Assembly: GCA_019637195.1 (NCBI GenBank) | Contig: JAHBWA010000041.1 | Location: 1 to 61,346 of the forward strand | Source: Labilithrix sp. | Lineage (GTDB): Bacteria; Myxococcota_A; Polyangia; Polyangiales; Polyangiaceae | Direction of reading: 5' to 3' | Length of the DNA: 61,346 bases | The notes under the pieces: model-generated | Database searches by the model: none | Told to the model about the DNA's origin: nothing | What the model saw: the letters and a program-made list of their open reading frames with translations, nothing else | Position numbers and translations under genes: made by a program | In this document: piece after piece, positions 1 to 8,744 of the stretch | How the letters are laid out: each line of letters opens with the position of its first letter | Position numbering within the stretch: position 1 is the stretch's first letter

Positions 1-706
1 CGAGCTCGACCCCGGCCGCCGCCGCGGCGCGGAGGAGCGCGGCCGGATCGCGCGTCGACGGGCTCCAGCGCTCGGCGTCGCCGCTCTGCGGGACCGGGGA
101 CGCGTGGATGAGGCCGAGCGCGGCGAGCTCGCGGAGCTGCGCGCGGAGCGCGGCGAGATCGAGCTCGAGGGAGTCGGCGATGTCCGCGTCCGTAAAGTCG
201 ATCGGCCCCGCGAGCAGCGACAGAACGCGGGCGATCATCCCGCCAGGGGGCAGCTCGAGTGCGTGCTCCGATCCGAGCGCCGCGTTCGTGCTCGCGGGGC
301 GGTGCGGCACCTTGAGCCGCGTCCTCACCGCGCGCGGTCCCTCGACGCCGTCGAGGACCATCCCGGCGACGAGCCGCCAAGCGGCGTGGTCGATCGGGCG
401 TCGCTCGCTCTCCCATCCCGCGATCGTCTCCGGCGTGACGCCGAGGACCTGCGCGAGCTCTCCGCGCTCGACGCCCGCGGCCTTGCGGATCCAGCGGAAG
501 GTCTCGTCGGAGATCGGGCCGCGCCGCGCGAGCTCGCAGGCGACGGCGCGCTCGAACGCCAGCATCAGCGACGACGGGACGTAGACGTCGCCGCAACCGG
601 CGCAGCTCTCGACGTCGGCGGTCGCTGTGAACGTCGTCCCCGCGACGGTCCGGCGGAACGAGTGCTTCGCCGGAGCCCTGCTCGACTCACCGCACCTGCA
701 TGTCAT
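1..706 (-). CDS. Partial YgiT/MqsA-like zinc-finger HTH protein
   Basis: The reading frame opens at an ATG at 706 and runs off the left edge with no stop (235 residues visible). The first 40 residues carry two Cys pairs (Cys3/Cys5 and Cys35/Cys38, in CAGCG), like the zinc finger of MqsA/YgiT antitoxins. Residues about 65-105 form an XRE-type helix-turn-helix (RGELAQVLGVTPETIAGWES). A further winged-helix-like stretch follows near residues 170-210 (DFTDADIADSLELDLAALRA). By family this is a DNA-binding antitoxin-type or autonomous transcription regulator. No toxin gene is visible on the side inside the window; one could lie beyond the edge. It is transcribed away from rimP. Confidence 0.75.
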   Translation of the reverse strand, partial: MTCRCGESSRAPAKHSFRRTVAGTTFTATADVESCAGCGDVYVPSSLMLAFERAVACELARRGPISDETFRWIRKAAGVERGELAQVLGVTPETIAGWESERRPIDHAAWRLVAGMVLDGVEGPRAVRTRLKVPHRPASTNAALGSEHALELPPGGMIARVLSLLAGPIDFTDADIADSLELDLAALRAQLRELAALGLIHASPVPQSGDAERWSPSTRDPAALLRAAAAAGVEL

Positions 707-712
707 GCGTGA

Positions 713-1223
713 CCTCGCGCGGCCCAATGCAGCCGGTGTGCCGTGCAGAATGCGAGCGCGAATCGGGAGAGCGTGAACCGGCGTCGGCCTTGGATCGATG
801 TGGCGGTCCGGTGCGGGGTCGCCGCTCCAGGCTCCAACGACGCTCGCGCTCCGGAACCGACCCGGTCGGCCAGCGCGTCGCTCTCGCCCTCGGGATCGAG
901 GTGAGCCGTGCCCTCGGGATCGAGGTGAGCCGTCGCCCTCGGGATCGAGGTGAGCCGTCGCCGGAGCGCGTCCCACTGCCGCGCTTGCATCCGTCGGCGG
1001 CGCCTTCTAAAGGGTTGGGCGGACAACGTGTCGGAATTCCATGATCTTCCGCCGATGCGGAGGAGGTGCGCTCAACGTCTGAGGAGGGTTGATCGCATTC
1101 GCGGTGCGCGCTATGGTCCGCGCCCCAGTTGGTGGCTGTCGCATTGCGGACCCCAATCTTGCGGTTCGCTATTTTTTTGTCTTTTTGCCGAGACCGATCC
1201 CCGAAAAGGCCCGATAAATCGCG
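713..1223. other. Intergenic region, divergent promoters
   Basis: There is no convincing gene between the start of the zinc-finger/HTH gene and rimP. The stretch holds a triplicated 23-bp repeat (887-958). Close to rimP is a T-rich tract (1171-1187), the most AT-rich point of the gap and the likeliest rimP promoter region; I could not assign clear -35 and -10 boxes. The open frames here are GC-driven shadows with repetitive Arg-rich translations. Confidence 0.6.
887..958. repeat. Three direct copies of a 23-bp unit
   Basis: The unit CCCTCGGGATCGAGGTGAGC+CGT occurs at 887-909, 911-933 and 936-958. The copies are identical and separated by 1 and 2 bases, giving a period of 24-25. The unit contains the near-palindrome CCTCGGGATCGAGG. 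Confidence 0.9.
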
Positions 1224-1787
1224 ATGTACGAAGCCTCGAAGAGCATCCCCGTCGTCGACCGAGAGCGGCTCACTGCCGTGATCGATCCCGTCGTGGCTGC
1301 GCACGGGGCCGAGCTCGTCGATTTCGAGCTAAAGAACGAGAACGGTTGGATCCTCCGCGTCTACGTCGAGAAGCTCGGCGCGAGCGCGTCGAACCTCTCG
1401 ACGAAGGACGCGGCCGTCAACCTCGAGCTCTGCTCGAACATCGCGCGGGACCTGTCGCCTGCGCTCGACGTCGCCGACCCGATCCCCCACCGCTACCACC
1501 TCGAGGTCAGCTCCCCCGGGGTCGAGCGGCCGCTCCGGAAGACCGCCGACTATGTCCGCTTCGCGGGCGAGAAGGCGAAGCTCAAGCTCAAGAACGCCGT
1601 CGCGGGCCAGAAGGTCCTCGTCGGCACGCTCGGAGCCGTCAAGGACGGCGTCGTCGACGTCGTCGACGGCGAGCGGAGCTTCCCCGTGCCGCTCGACGAC
1701 GTGCTCTCCGCGCGGCTCGTCTTCGAGTTCGGTCCGGCGAGCCGGCCGCCCTCGTCGGGCGGCAAGAAGAAGAAGAGGAAGTCGTGA
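1224..1787 (+). CDS. rimP: Ribosome maturation factor RimP
   Basis: This 187-residue protein has the RimP two-domain layout. The N-terminal alpha/beta domain begins near residue 10 (VVAAHGAELVDFELKNENGW) and includes the family motif YHLEVSSPGVERPL near residues 91-104. A C-terminal SH3-like domain and a Lys-rich tail (KKKKRKS) follow. RimP assists 30S subunit maturation in the cytoplasm. It is about 35 residues longer than the E. coli protein. The TGA overlaps an in-frame GTG of the nusA frame, and the order rimP-nusA-ylxR-infB is the classical translation operon, so this is its first gene. No strong Shine-Dalgarno precedes the ATG. Confidence 0.95.
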   Translation: MYEASKSIPVVDRERLTAVIDPVVAAHGAELVDFELKNENGWILRVYVEKLGASASNLSTKDAAVNLELCSNIARDLSPALDVADPIPHRYHLEVSSPGVERPLRKTADYVRFAGEKAKLKLKNAVAGQKVLVGTLGAVKDGVVDVVDGERSFPVPLDDVLSARLVFEFGPASRPPSSGGKKKKRKS

Positions 1788-1846
1788 CCCTCAGCGCAGA
1801 ATCGTCGAAGAGCCCCAAGAGTGGGCCGAGCTCGAAGAGGAACAAC

Positions 1847-3490
1847 ATGGCCGTTCAGCAGCAGGCAGCTCCCAGTGACGCGAACCTCCTCCAGGCGATC
1901 GACATGGTCGCGAAGGAAAAGGGGATCGACCGCTCGCGCCTGGTGAAGACCATCGAGGAGGCGATCCTCAAGGCTGCGCAGAGCGTCTTCGGCCCGAACC
2001 GTGAGCTCCAGGCGACCTTCAACGAGGAGACCGGCCAGGTCGACCTCTTCCAGTTCATGACCGTCGTGGACGACGTCTCCGACGACGAGCGCGAGATCGC
2101 GCTCGAGGACGCGCAGGAGAAGGGCCTCGAGGCGGAGCTCGGCGAAGAGCTCGGCTTCCAGATCTTCTGGCACCCCGTCGACGCGAAGAAGGCCGCCGAG
2201 CAGGACAAGGAGTTCGGCGATCTCCTCATGGTGAAGCAGGCCCGCTCGCAGTTCGGCCGCATCGCGGCGCAGACGGCGAAGCAGGTTCTCATCCAGCGCG
2301 TCCGCGACGAAGAGCGCGACCTCATCTTCCAGGAGTTCAAGGACAAGAAGGGCGAGCTCATCAAGGGCGTCGTCCGCCGCTTCGAGAAGGGCAACAACAT
2401 CATCGTCGACCTCGGGCGCACCGAGGGCATCCTGCCCTTCCGCGAGCAGACCCCGCGCGAGACGTACCGCCCCGGCGACCGCATCGTCGCGCTCCTCAAG
2501 GACATCGACCGCGAGGCCCGCGGCCCGCAGATCATCCTGTCGCGCGGCGACGGCAAGCTCGTCGAGAAGCTCTTCGAGTCCGAGGTCCCCGAGATCTACG
2601 AGGGCATCGTCAAGATCGTCGCCTGCGCCCGCGAGCCGGGCGCCCGCTCGAAGATCGCCGTCATGAGCCGCGACGCCGACGTCGATCCGGTCGGCGCGTG
2701 CGTCGGTATGAAGGGCTCGCGCGTCCAGGCGGTCGTGCAGGAGCTCCGCGGCGAGAAGATCGACATCGTCCCGTGGGACCGCGATCCGGCGCGCTTCGTC
2801 TGCGCCGCCATTCAGCCGGCCGAAGTGAACAAGGTCATCGTCAACGAGGCCGACGGGCGCATGGAGCTCGTCGTCCCCGACGAGAAGCTCTCGCTCGCGA
2901 TCGGCAGGAAGGGCCAGAACGTCCGCCTCGCCTGGCACCTCACCGGCTGGAAGCTCGACATCATCAGCGAGTCGAAGTTCAAGCAGATGGAAGAGGAGGC
3001 GATCGCGCAGCTCGGCCGCATCGACGGCGTGAGCGAGACGGTCGCCCGCAACATGTACCGCATGGGCTTCCGCGCCCTCGAGGAGGTCGCCGAGGCGACC
3101 GAGCAGGAGATCGGCGGGATCCAGGGCGTCGGCGCCGAGAACGCGGCGAAGATCCGCGAGAACGCCGAGAAGACGATGGAGACCCTCCGTCAGGAGCGCA
3201 TCTCGACCGCGTCGAGCAAGACCGAGCCCCTCACCGACAAGGAGAAGCTCCTCTTCGTTCGCGGCGTCGGCGAGCGCACCGTGCAGCTGCTCGAGGACGC
3301 GGGCTACCGCAGCGTGGAGGACATCCTCCGCGAGGACGAGGACAAGCTCGCGATCAAGACCGGGCTCGGCATCAAGAAGGCGCGCGCGCTCAAGCAGGGC
3401 GCGGAGCAGTTCCTCGGCAACGAGTGGAAGCAGATCGACGCGGCTCGCAAGGCTGCCGCCGTCCAGAAGACGGACGAGGCGAGCGTCTGA
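1847..3490 (+). CDS. nusA: Transcription termination/antitermination factor NusA
   Basis: The 547-residue product binds RNA polymerase and nascent RNA to control pausing, termination and antitermination. Domains in order: NusA N-terminal domain (1-160), S1 domain (about 168-230, GELIKGVVRRFEKGNN), KH1 (about 280, GACVGMKGSR), KH2 (about 350, LAIGRKGQNVRLAW), and two helix-hairpin-helix acidic repeats (about 391-438 and 468-518). The two C-terminal repeats resemble those of proteobacterial NusA. The ATG at 1847 is preceded by GAAGAGG; an in-frame GTG at 1784 overlaps the rimP stop and would add 21 Ser/Lys-rich residues. I prefer 1847. Confidence 0.96.
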   Translation: MAVQQQAAPSDANLLQAIDMVAKEKGIDRSRLVKTIEEAILKAAQSVFGPNRELQATFNEETGQVDLFQFMTVVDDVSDDEREIALEDAQEKGLEAELGEELGFQIFWHPVDAKKAAEQDKEFGDLLMVKQARSQFGRIAAQTAKQVLIQRVRDEERDLIFQEFKDKKGELIKGVVRRFEKGNNIIVDLGRTEGILPFREQTPRETYRPGDRIVALLKDIDREARGPQIILSRGDGKLVEKLFESEVPEIYEGIVKIVACAREPGARSKIAVMSRDADVDPVGACVGMKGSRVQAVVQELRGEKIDIVPWDRDPARFVCAAIQPAEVNKVIVNEADGRMELVVPDEKLSLAIGRKGQNVRLAWHLTGWKLDIISESKFKQMEEEAIAQLGRIDGVSETVARNMYRMGFRALEEVAEATEQEIGGIQGVGAENAAKIRENAEKTMETLRQERISTASSKTEPLTDKEKLLFVRGVGERTVQLLEDAGYRSVEDILREDEDKLAIKTGLGIKKARALKQGAEQFLGNEWKQIDAARKAAAVQKTDEASV

Positions 3491-3541
3491 TCGACGCGAC
3501 GGAACCCGAGCGAGAGACGGCAGGTAGGTAGGTAGAAGGAC

Positions 3542-4267
3542 ATGCAGCTGATGACGACCAACGACGAGAGCGCCCGGACCGCGCGGAAGGGGCCTTCGGG
3601 CACCCCGAGGCGTTCCGAGCGCACGTGCGCAGGGTGCGGAAAGCACGCCGCCGCGGACGAGCTCGTGCGCGTCGTTCACGATCCCTCGTCGGGCGAGGTC
3701 GCCGTCGATCTCGCGAGCTCGGGGTTCGGTCGTGGCGCTCACGTCCACCCGTCGCCCGATTGCGTGGTGAAGGCGCTCAAGGGCGGCCTCGCGCGGGTCT
3801 TCAAGGCGAAGGTCGAGGGCGACGCCGCCGCGATCGGCGAGCAGATCGTCCGCGCCGCGGACCGCCGGATCGAGGGGCTGCTGACCGGTGCTCGCCGCGC
3901 CGGTCAGCTCGCCGTCGGCGCGGATGTCGTCGCAGAAGCATTGAAGGACAGGCGGGCGCACCTCGTCGTCGTGGCGCGTGACGCCGCGGCGGCGACCAAG
4001 GTCCCCGCGATCGAGCAAGCGATCGCCTCGGGGAACGCGGTCGCGCTCGGAGACAAGCAGCGTCTTGGGTCGCTCATGAGCGGACGGGGGGAGGTCGCGG
4101 TCATCGCCGTCCTCCATGCCGGCGTGGCGGCCGCGGTTGGTCAAACGTATCGGATGTCCGGGCCGTTCCGGAGCGCGGTGAGCAACGCCGCGCCTTCGGG
4201 GGCCGCAGGGACGGAGTCCCTGGACGTCAGGAGTGAAGAAGCATGGTCGTCGTCGGAGGTTCGATGA
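3542..4267 (+). CDS. YlxR (DUF448)-L7Ae fusion protein
   Basis: This 241-residue protein sits between nusA and infB, the usual place of ylxR. Residues 27-105 match YlxR, starting RTCAGCGK (Cys29, Cys32), a probable RNA-binding fold. Residues about 110-205 (RAGQLAVGADVVAEALKDRR, then LVVVARDAAAATK) look like the L7Ae/L30e-type YlxQ domain, which in Bacillus is a separate neighbouring gene. The tail (205-241) is low complexity and overlaps infB. ATGA overlap with infB (ATG 4264, TGA 4265-4267) implies coupled translation. The fusion joins two proteins thought to act in ribosome or RNase P biology; the exact role is not shown here. Confidence 0.85.
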   Translation: MQLMTTNDESARTARKGPSGTPRRSERTCAGCGKHAAADELVRVVHDPSSGEVAVDLASSGFGRGAHVHPSPDCVVKALKGGLARVFKAKVEGDAAAIGEQIVRAADRRIEGLLTGARRAGQLAVGADVVAEALKDRRAHLVVVARDAAAATKVPAIEQAIASGNAVALGDKQRLGSLMSGRGEVAVIAVLHAGVAAAVGQTYRMSGPFRSAVSNAAPSGAAGTESLDVRSEEAWSSSEVR

Positions 4268-7188
4268 GCAAGGTTCGGGTCTACGAAGTCGCCAAGCAGC
4301 TCAATCTCGACCCGAAGCAGGTCGTGACGCTGTTTCAGTCGATCGGCGTGACGGACGTGCGCAACCACATGAGCTCCGTCGAGGCCGAGGCGGTCGAGCG
4401 GCTGAAGCGCAACCTCGAGAAGCAGAAGACGCACGACGTCGTCGAGGAGCGGATCCGCCGCGGCGCCGGGACGGTGCTGAAGCGCCGCGCCGTCGCCAAA
4501 GCCCCGGCCGAGTCCGCGCCCGTGTCCGCGCAGCCGATGAGCGCCGCGCAGCCGTCCTCGCCGGCGCTCGACGACGTCGCCTCGCGCCGTGACATCTCGC
4601 AGATCGCGATCGAGGCGCCGCCGCCGCCGGCCGCCGGCAAGGCCGCCCCGTCGACCGACGTGCTCGCGAAGGACGAGAGCTCGCGGATCCTCGCGTACCG
4701 CGAGGTGCCGGAGGATCGCCGGAGCGCGAGCGAGGTCGTCCCCTCCGTGCCCGCCGCGCCGCCCTCGGCGCGCCCGAGCTCGCGCACGGACGTCTCCGTC
4801 CCGCCTGCGCCCGAGTCGCGCACCTCGGAGCCCGCGGTCGCCGCGGCGCCTCCCTCGGAGGTCGTCGTCGCGCCGGCGAGCGTTCAGGTGCCGCCGCCGC
4901 CGCCGTCGGCGCAAGTGGTCGCGCCCGCCGCCGCCGCGCAGCCCGAGCCGCCGCCTGCTGCTGTGGAGGCCCCGCCCGCGTCGGTCGCCGCGGCCGCGCC
5001 TCCCGCGCCCGTGCCTTCGGCACCTCCCGCGCCCGTCGAGAGCGTGCGCACTCCGGCGCCGCCCGCGGAAGAGGTCGCCGCTGCGGCGCGTCCGCAGTCC
5101 GAGACGCCGCCGACCCGCACGTCGACCGCCCCGAAGACGGGCGTCGAGTACTGGGCCGGCCGCCCGGGCGTCCCGATGCCCACGCCGATCGGCGCGCAGC
5201 GCACCGGCATCGGCGGCGGCGCGACCGGCGCGATGCCGCGTCGTGTCCAGTTCGATCCGCGCGCGGGCGCGGGCCAGCAGCGTGGCGGCATGCGCCCCGG
5301 CCAGCAGGGGCGCCCCGGCATGATGGGCCGCGGCGGTCCGGGCGGTCGCTTCGGCCGCCCGATGATGAACGTGCGTAAGGGCCCGGTGAACGTCTCCACC
5401 AAGGAGATGTCGGCCCACAAGAAGGTCATCCGCATCGAGGAGAACATCACGCTCTCCGCGATGGCCGCGCAGATGAGCCTCAAGGCGACGGAGCTCCTGA
5501 TGAAGCTCCTCTCCATGGGCAAGACCGGCATCCACATCAACACCACGCTCGACGCCGACGACGCGGCGATCCTCGCCAGCGAGTTCGGCTGGGAGGTCGA
5601 GAACGTCGCGACGACCGAGGAAGAGGACATCGCCGTCGCGCGCGGTGAGGAGACGACGAGCAAGGAGGCCGATCCCGACGTCCTTCCGCGCCCGCCGGTC
5701 GTCACCGTCATGGGTCACGTCGACCACGGCAAGACGAGCCTGCTCGACAGGATCCGCAAGGCGAACGTCGCGAGCGGCGAGGCCGGCGGCATCACGCAGC
5801 ACATCGGCGCCTACAAGGTGCAGACCGCGTCCGGCACGATCGTCTTCCTCGACACGCCGGGCCACGAGGCCTTCACGGCGATGCGCGCGCGCGGCGCGGG
5901 CGCGACGGACATCGTCGTCCTCGTCGTCGCCGCCGACGACGGCGTCATGCCCCAGACGAAGGAGGCGATCGCGCACGCGAAGGCGGCGAAGGTCCCGATC
6001 ATCGTCGCGGTGAACAAGATCGACAAGGCCGGCGCCGATCCCGAGCGCGTGAAGCGCGAGCTCGTCGAGCAGGGCCTCCAGCCCGAGGAGTGGGGCGGCG
6101 ACACCATCTTCACGCAGGTCTCCGCGCTCACCGGCGACGGCATCCCGCAGCTCCTCGAGATGCTCGCCCTCCAGGCCGAGGTCCTCGACCTCAAGGCCAA
6201 CCCGAAGAAGCCCGCCAGCGGCGTCGTGCTCGAGGCGCTCCTCGACCGCGGCCGCGGTCCGGTGGCGCGCATCCTCGTCCAGGAAGGCACGCTCAAGGTC
6301 GGCGACTTCGTCCTCGCGGGTCCGGGCTTCGGCAAGGTCCGCGCGATGACGAACGAGCACGGCAAGCAGGTCCACGAGGCCGGCCCGGCCACCCCGGTCG
6401 AGATCCTCGGCCTCTCCGACGTCCCCGCCGCGGGCGATCCGCTCCACGCGGTCAAGGACCCGAAGAAGGCCCTCGAGATCGCCGAGAGCCGCAAGGCCAA
6501 GCAGGACAAGAGCAAGCAGGGCGCGGACAAGGGCATCTCCCTCCAGGGCCTCATGGAGCGCCTCCAGGCGGGCGATCAGCAGGAGCTGCGCGTCATCGTG
6601 AAGGCCGACGTCCACGGCTCGAGCGAGGCGCTCAACTCGGCGTTCAACAAGCTCTCGAGCGAGAAGGTGAAGCTCAGCATCGTCCACTCGGGCGTCGGCG
6701 CGATCACCGAGGGCGACGTCAACCTCGCCATCGCCGCGAAGGCGATCCTCATCGGCTTCAACGTGCGCCCCGCCGGCAAGGCGGCGGCTCACGCCGAAGA
6801 GAACAAGATCGAGATCCGCACCTACTCGATCATCTACGACGCCGTCGACGACGTGAAGAGCGCCATGGAAGGCCTCCTCCCGACGACGAAGGTGGAGAAG
6901 CTCTCCGGCAAGGCCGAGGTCCGTCAGATCTTCAAGATCCGCGGTGTCATCGTCGCCGGCTGCTACGTCATCCAGGGCAAGATCGGGCGCAACAACCACG
7001 CCCGCCTCATGCGCGACAACGCGATGGTGTGGGAGGGGAAGCTCGACGCGCTCAAGCGCTTCAAGGACGACGTCAAGGAGGTCTCCGAGGGCTTCGAGTG
7101 CGGTATCAGCCTCGACGGCTACTCCGACCTGAAGGACAAGGACATCATCGAGTCCTTCGAGATCGAGGAGATCAAGCAGAAGCTCTGA
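4264..7188 (+). CDS. infB: Translation initiation factor IF-2
   Basis: This 974-residue GTPase brings initiator tRNA to the 30S subunit. An N-terminal IF2N domain (KVRVYEVAKQLNLDPKQVV, residues 3-45) is followed by a long Ala/Pro-rich linker (about 80-350) with Gly/Arg patches, then a second IF2N-like segment (about 390-450). The G domain has GHVDHGKT (from residue 484), DTPGHEAF (from 530) and NKID (from 584). IF2 domains II-IV fill the C-terminus. The ATG at 4264 overlaps the stop of the previous gene; an ATG at 4243 is possible but would lengthen that overlap. The long disordered linker is typical of large myxobacterial IF2. Confidence 0.96.
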   Translation: MSKVRVYEVAKQLNLDPKQVVTLFQSIGVTDVRNHMSSVEAEAVERLKRNLEKQKTHDVVEERIRRGAGTVLKRRAVAKAPAESAPVSAQPMSAAQPSSPALDDVASRRDISQIAIEAPPPPAAGKAAPSTDVLAKDESSRILAYREVPEDRRSASEVVPSVPAAPPSARPSSRTDVSVPPAPESRTSEPAVAAAPPSEVVVAPASVQVPPPPPSAQVVAPAAAAQPEPPPAAVEAPPASVAAAAPPAPVPSAPPAPVESVRTPAPPAEEVAAAARPQSETPPTRTSTAPKTGVEYWAGRPGVPMPTPIGAQRTGIGGGATGAMPRRVQFDPRAGAGQQRGGMRPGQQGRPGMMGRGGPGGRFGRPMMNVRKGPVNVSTKEMSAHKKVIRIEENITLSAMAAQMSLKATELLMKLLSMGKTGIHINTTLDADDAAILASEFGWEVENVATTEEEDIAVARGEETTSKEADPDVLPRPPVVTVMGHVDHGKTSLLDRIRKANVASGEAGGITQHIGAYKVQTASGTIVFLDTPGHEAFTAMRARGAGATDIVVLVVAADDGVMPQTKEAIAHAKAAKVPIIVAVNKIDKAGADPERVKRELVEQGLQPEEWGGDTIFTQVSALTGDGIPQLLEMLALQAEVLDLKANPKKPASGVVLEALLDRGRGPVARILVQEGTLKVGDFVLAGPGFGKVRAMTNEHGKQVHEAGPATPVEILGLSDVPAAGDPLHAVKDPKKALEIAESRKAKQDKSKQGADKGISLQGLMERLQAGDQQELRVIVKADVHGSSEALNSAFNKLSSEKVKLSIVHSGVGAITEGDVNLAIAAKAILIGFNVRPAGKAAAHAEENKIEIRTYSIIYDAVDDVKSAMEGLLPTTKVEKLSGKAEVRQIFKIRGVIVAGCYVIQGKIGRNNHARLMRDNAMVWEGKLDALKRFKDDVKEVSEGFECGISLDGYSDLKDKDIIESFEIEEIKQKL

Positions 7189-7309
7189 GCTTCGGTCGCG
7201 ACGGCTCCGCGCTCGTGGACGAGCCGGAGCCGCATCCGTGCTGCGCGCGGAGAGGCGGCGGGCGCGCAGGAATCTTGCCCCCGCGCGAGCCGGCGCGTTA
7301 CTCGGGCTC

Positions 7310-8131
7310 ATGCTCATCGGCGACGGTCAGAGGGAAGGCGGGCGCGTCCGCCGTAGCGCACGCGTGGCGGGCACGGCGCTCCTCGCGGTCATGCTCTGCG
7401 CGGGGAGCGCGGCAGCGCAGCAGCCTGCAGAGACGGAGCCTCCCGCCTTGCCGCCGCCCGCGGTCGAGCCGCTCCCCGCCGAGCCTCCACCTCCGTTGCC
7501 ACCTCCGGGGGCGGCGGCGGCGGCGGCGGCGCCCATCGTCGCCGACACGGAGACCGGCGAGCTGAAGCCGATGCACGTCGACCTGCGCGCGACGGTCAAC
7601 GCGGACATCCTGCTCGCGTACATCGGCCTCGGAGCGAGCGCCGACCTCGGGCTCGTCCCCGCGGGCCCGGGGACGCTCGCCGTCGGCGCAGGCTTCGAGT
7701 ACGACTTCTGCGGGAGCGTCTGCTGGCTCTTCAGCGCGATCACGCCGCTCGACTTCAGTCACCGGCAGATCTGGCCGCAGGCGCGCGCGAGCTATCACAT
7801 CGGCGTGAAGAGCGCGAAGAACCTCGACATCTATCCGTTCGTCGGCCTCGGCCCTGTGTTCGCACGCTCCGAGATCTCGGTCGACAACGGCGCCGCGCGC
7901 TACGTCGGCACGGACACTTCGATCGGCGTGAACTTCGGCGGGGGGATCAACTTCTTCGTCGCGGGCCCGGTCTTCATCGGGGGCGAGGCGCGCATCCGCT
8001 ACGCGGCCGGCGAGTACGACTACCGGCTCGAGTCGGGCGACGGCAGCCGCACGTACGATCGAGGCAGCGTCGATACCTGGAGCCTCACCGGCATCGACGT
8101 GCTCGTCGCGGTCGGTGTTCGGCTACCCTGA
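7310..8131 (+). CDS. Secreted outer-membrane-type beta-rich protein
   Basis: The 273-residue product has a signal peptide (RRSARVAGTALLAVMLCAGS, then AAAQQ), a Pro-rich linker (PPALPPPAVEPLPAEPPPPL), and a C-terminal 190 residues with alternating Gly/aromatic strands (LAVGAGFEYDFCG, IGVNFGGGINFFVAG) resembling small outer-membrane beta-barrels. Two Cys (FCGSVC) may form a disulfide. Function is unknown. It sits between infB and rbfA, where other bacteria place rbfA or truB directly, so it looks like an insertion into the translation operon. The start is uncertain: ATG 7310 has no good ribosome site, and an upstream in-frame start at 7238 would precede the signal peptide by 24 more residues. 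Confidence 0.7.
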   Translation: MLIGDGQREGGRVRRSARVAGTALLAVMLCAGSAAAQQPAETEPPALPPPAVEPLPAEPPPPLPPPGAAAAAAAPIVADTETGELKPMHVDLRATVNADILLAYIGLGASADLGLVPAGPGTLAVGAGFEYDFCGSVCWLFSAITPLDFSHRQIWPQARASYHIGVKSAKNLDIYPFVGLGPVFARSEISVDNGAARYVGTDTSIGVNFGGGINFFVAGPVFIGGEARIRYAAGEYDYRLESGDGSRTYDRGSVDTWSLTGIDVLVAVGVRLP

Positions 8132-8297
8132 GCGGTGCGCCGGACGTCTCCGCTAGGAGCGCTTCCATGGCCGTGGGTAAGTCGAGCGTCTGTGACTCGG
8201 TGCGGGGGGCGCGCGGCAGAGCTCCGGGAGGACGTCGTCCCGGCCGATCGCGCGGCGGCGCTCATTGTCGTCGGAGACGAGCTATACGGAGATGACG

Positions 8298-8744
8298 ATG
8301 AAGCGTGAACCGAAGAAGCCCGCGCGGAGGCCCCTCGCGGGCGTCGCAGGCGCCGGGAAGAACGAGGCGAGCCGCTCGGTTCGTGTGGCCGCGCAGCTTC
8401 GGCAGGAGGTGGCGCGCCTCGTCGCGCGCGACCTCGCCGATCCACGGCTCGAAGGGCTCGTGATCGGGAGCGTGTGGCTCAGCTCGGACCTCCAGCTCGC
8501 GAAGGTGTTCTTCCGCATCGCGACGACCTCCGAAGGGGCCGAGCTCGATGCGCGCCGCAAGGACGCGGAGAAGGCGCTCGAGCGCGCGAGCGGGCGCCTG
8601 CGCAAGGCGGTGACGGCGCGCCTCGCCCTCCGCGTCGCCCCCGAGCTGCGCTTCGTCTACGACGAGGGGCAGGACGCGCGCGATCGCATCGAGCAGCTCC
8701 TCGACGAAGTGAAGCGCGAATCGAAGAGCGGCGACGACGCGTAG
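8298..8744 (+). CDS. rbfA: Ribosome-binding factor A
   Basis: RbfA (148 residues) binds the 30S subunit and helps 16S rRNA 5'-end maturation and cold adaptation. The KH-like fold is recognised from SVRVAAQLRQEVARLVARDL (after a basic N-terminal tail), the strand LQLAKVFFRIA, and LRVAPELRFVYDEGQDARDR near the C-terminus. ATG 8298 has GGAG six bases upstream (8288-8291); an ATG at 8292 lies directly on that site, so 8298 is preferred. It closes the rimP-nusA-infB group. Confidence 0.93.
   Translation: MKREPKKPARRPLAGVAGAGKNEASRSVRVAAQLRQEVARLVARDLADPRLEGLVIGSVWLSSDLQLAKVFFRIATTSEGAELDARRKDAEKALERASGRLRKAVTARLALRVAPELRFVYDEGQDARDRIEQLLDEVKRESKSGDDA

Noticed and set aside
104..712. Two plus-strand open frames over the first 700 bases.
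   Set aside because: The minus-strand frame has a zinc finger and HTH; these are its shadows.
887..958. Direct repeats considered as a CRISPR array.
   Set aside because: Spacing is 1-2 bases with no spacers, and no cas gene is present.
1550..7317. Very long open frames on the minus strand opposite rimP-nusA-infB (864 and 1058 residues).
   Set aside because: They are antisense shadows of high-GC genes: low-complexity Arg/Asp/Leu translations, no family motif, while the plus strand encodes textbook rimP, nusA and infB.
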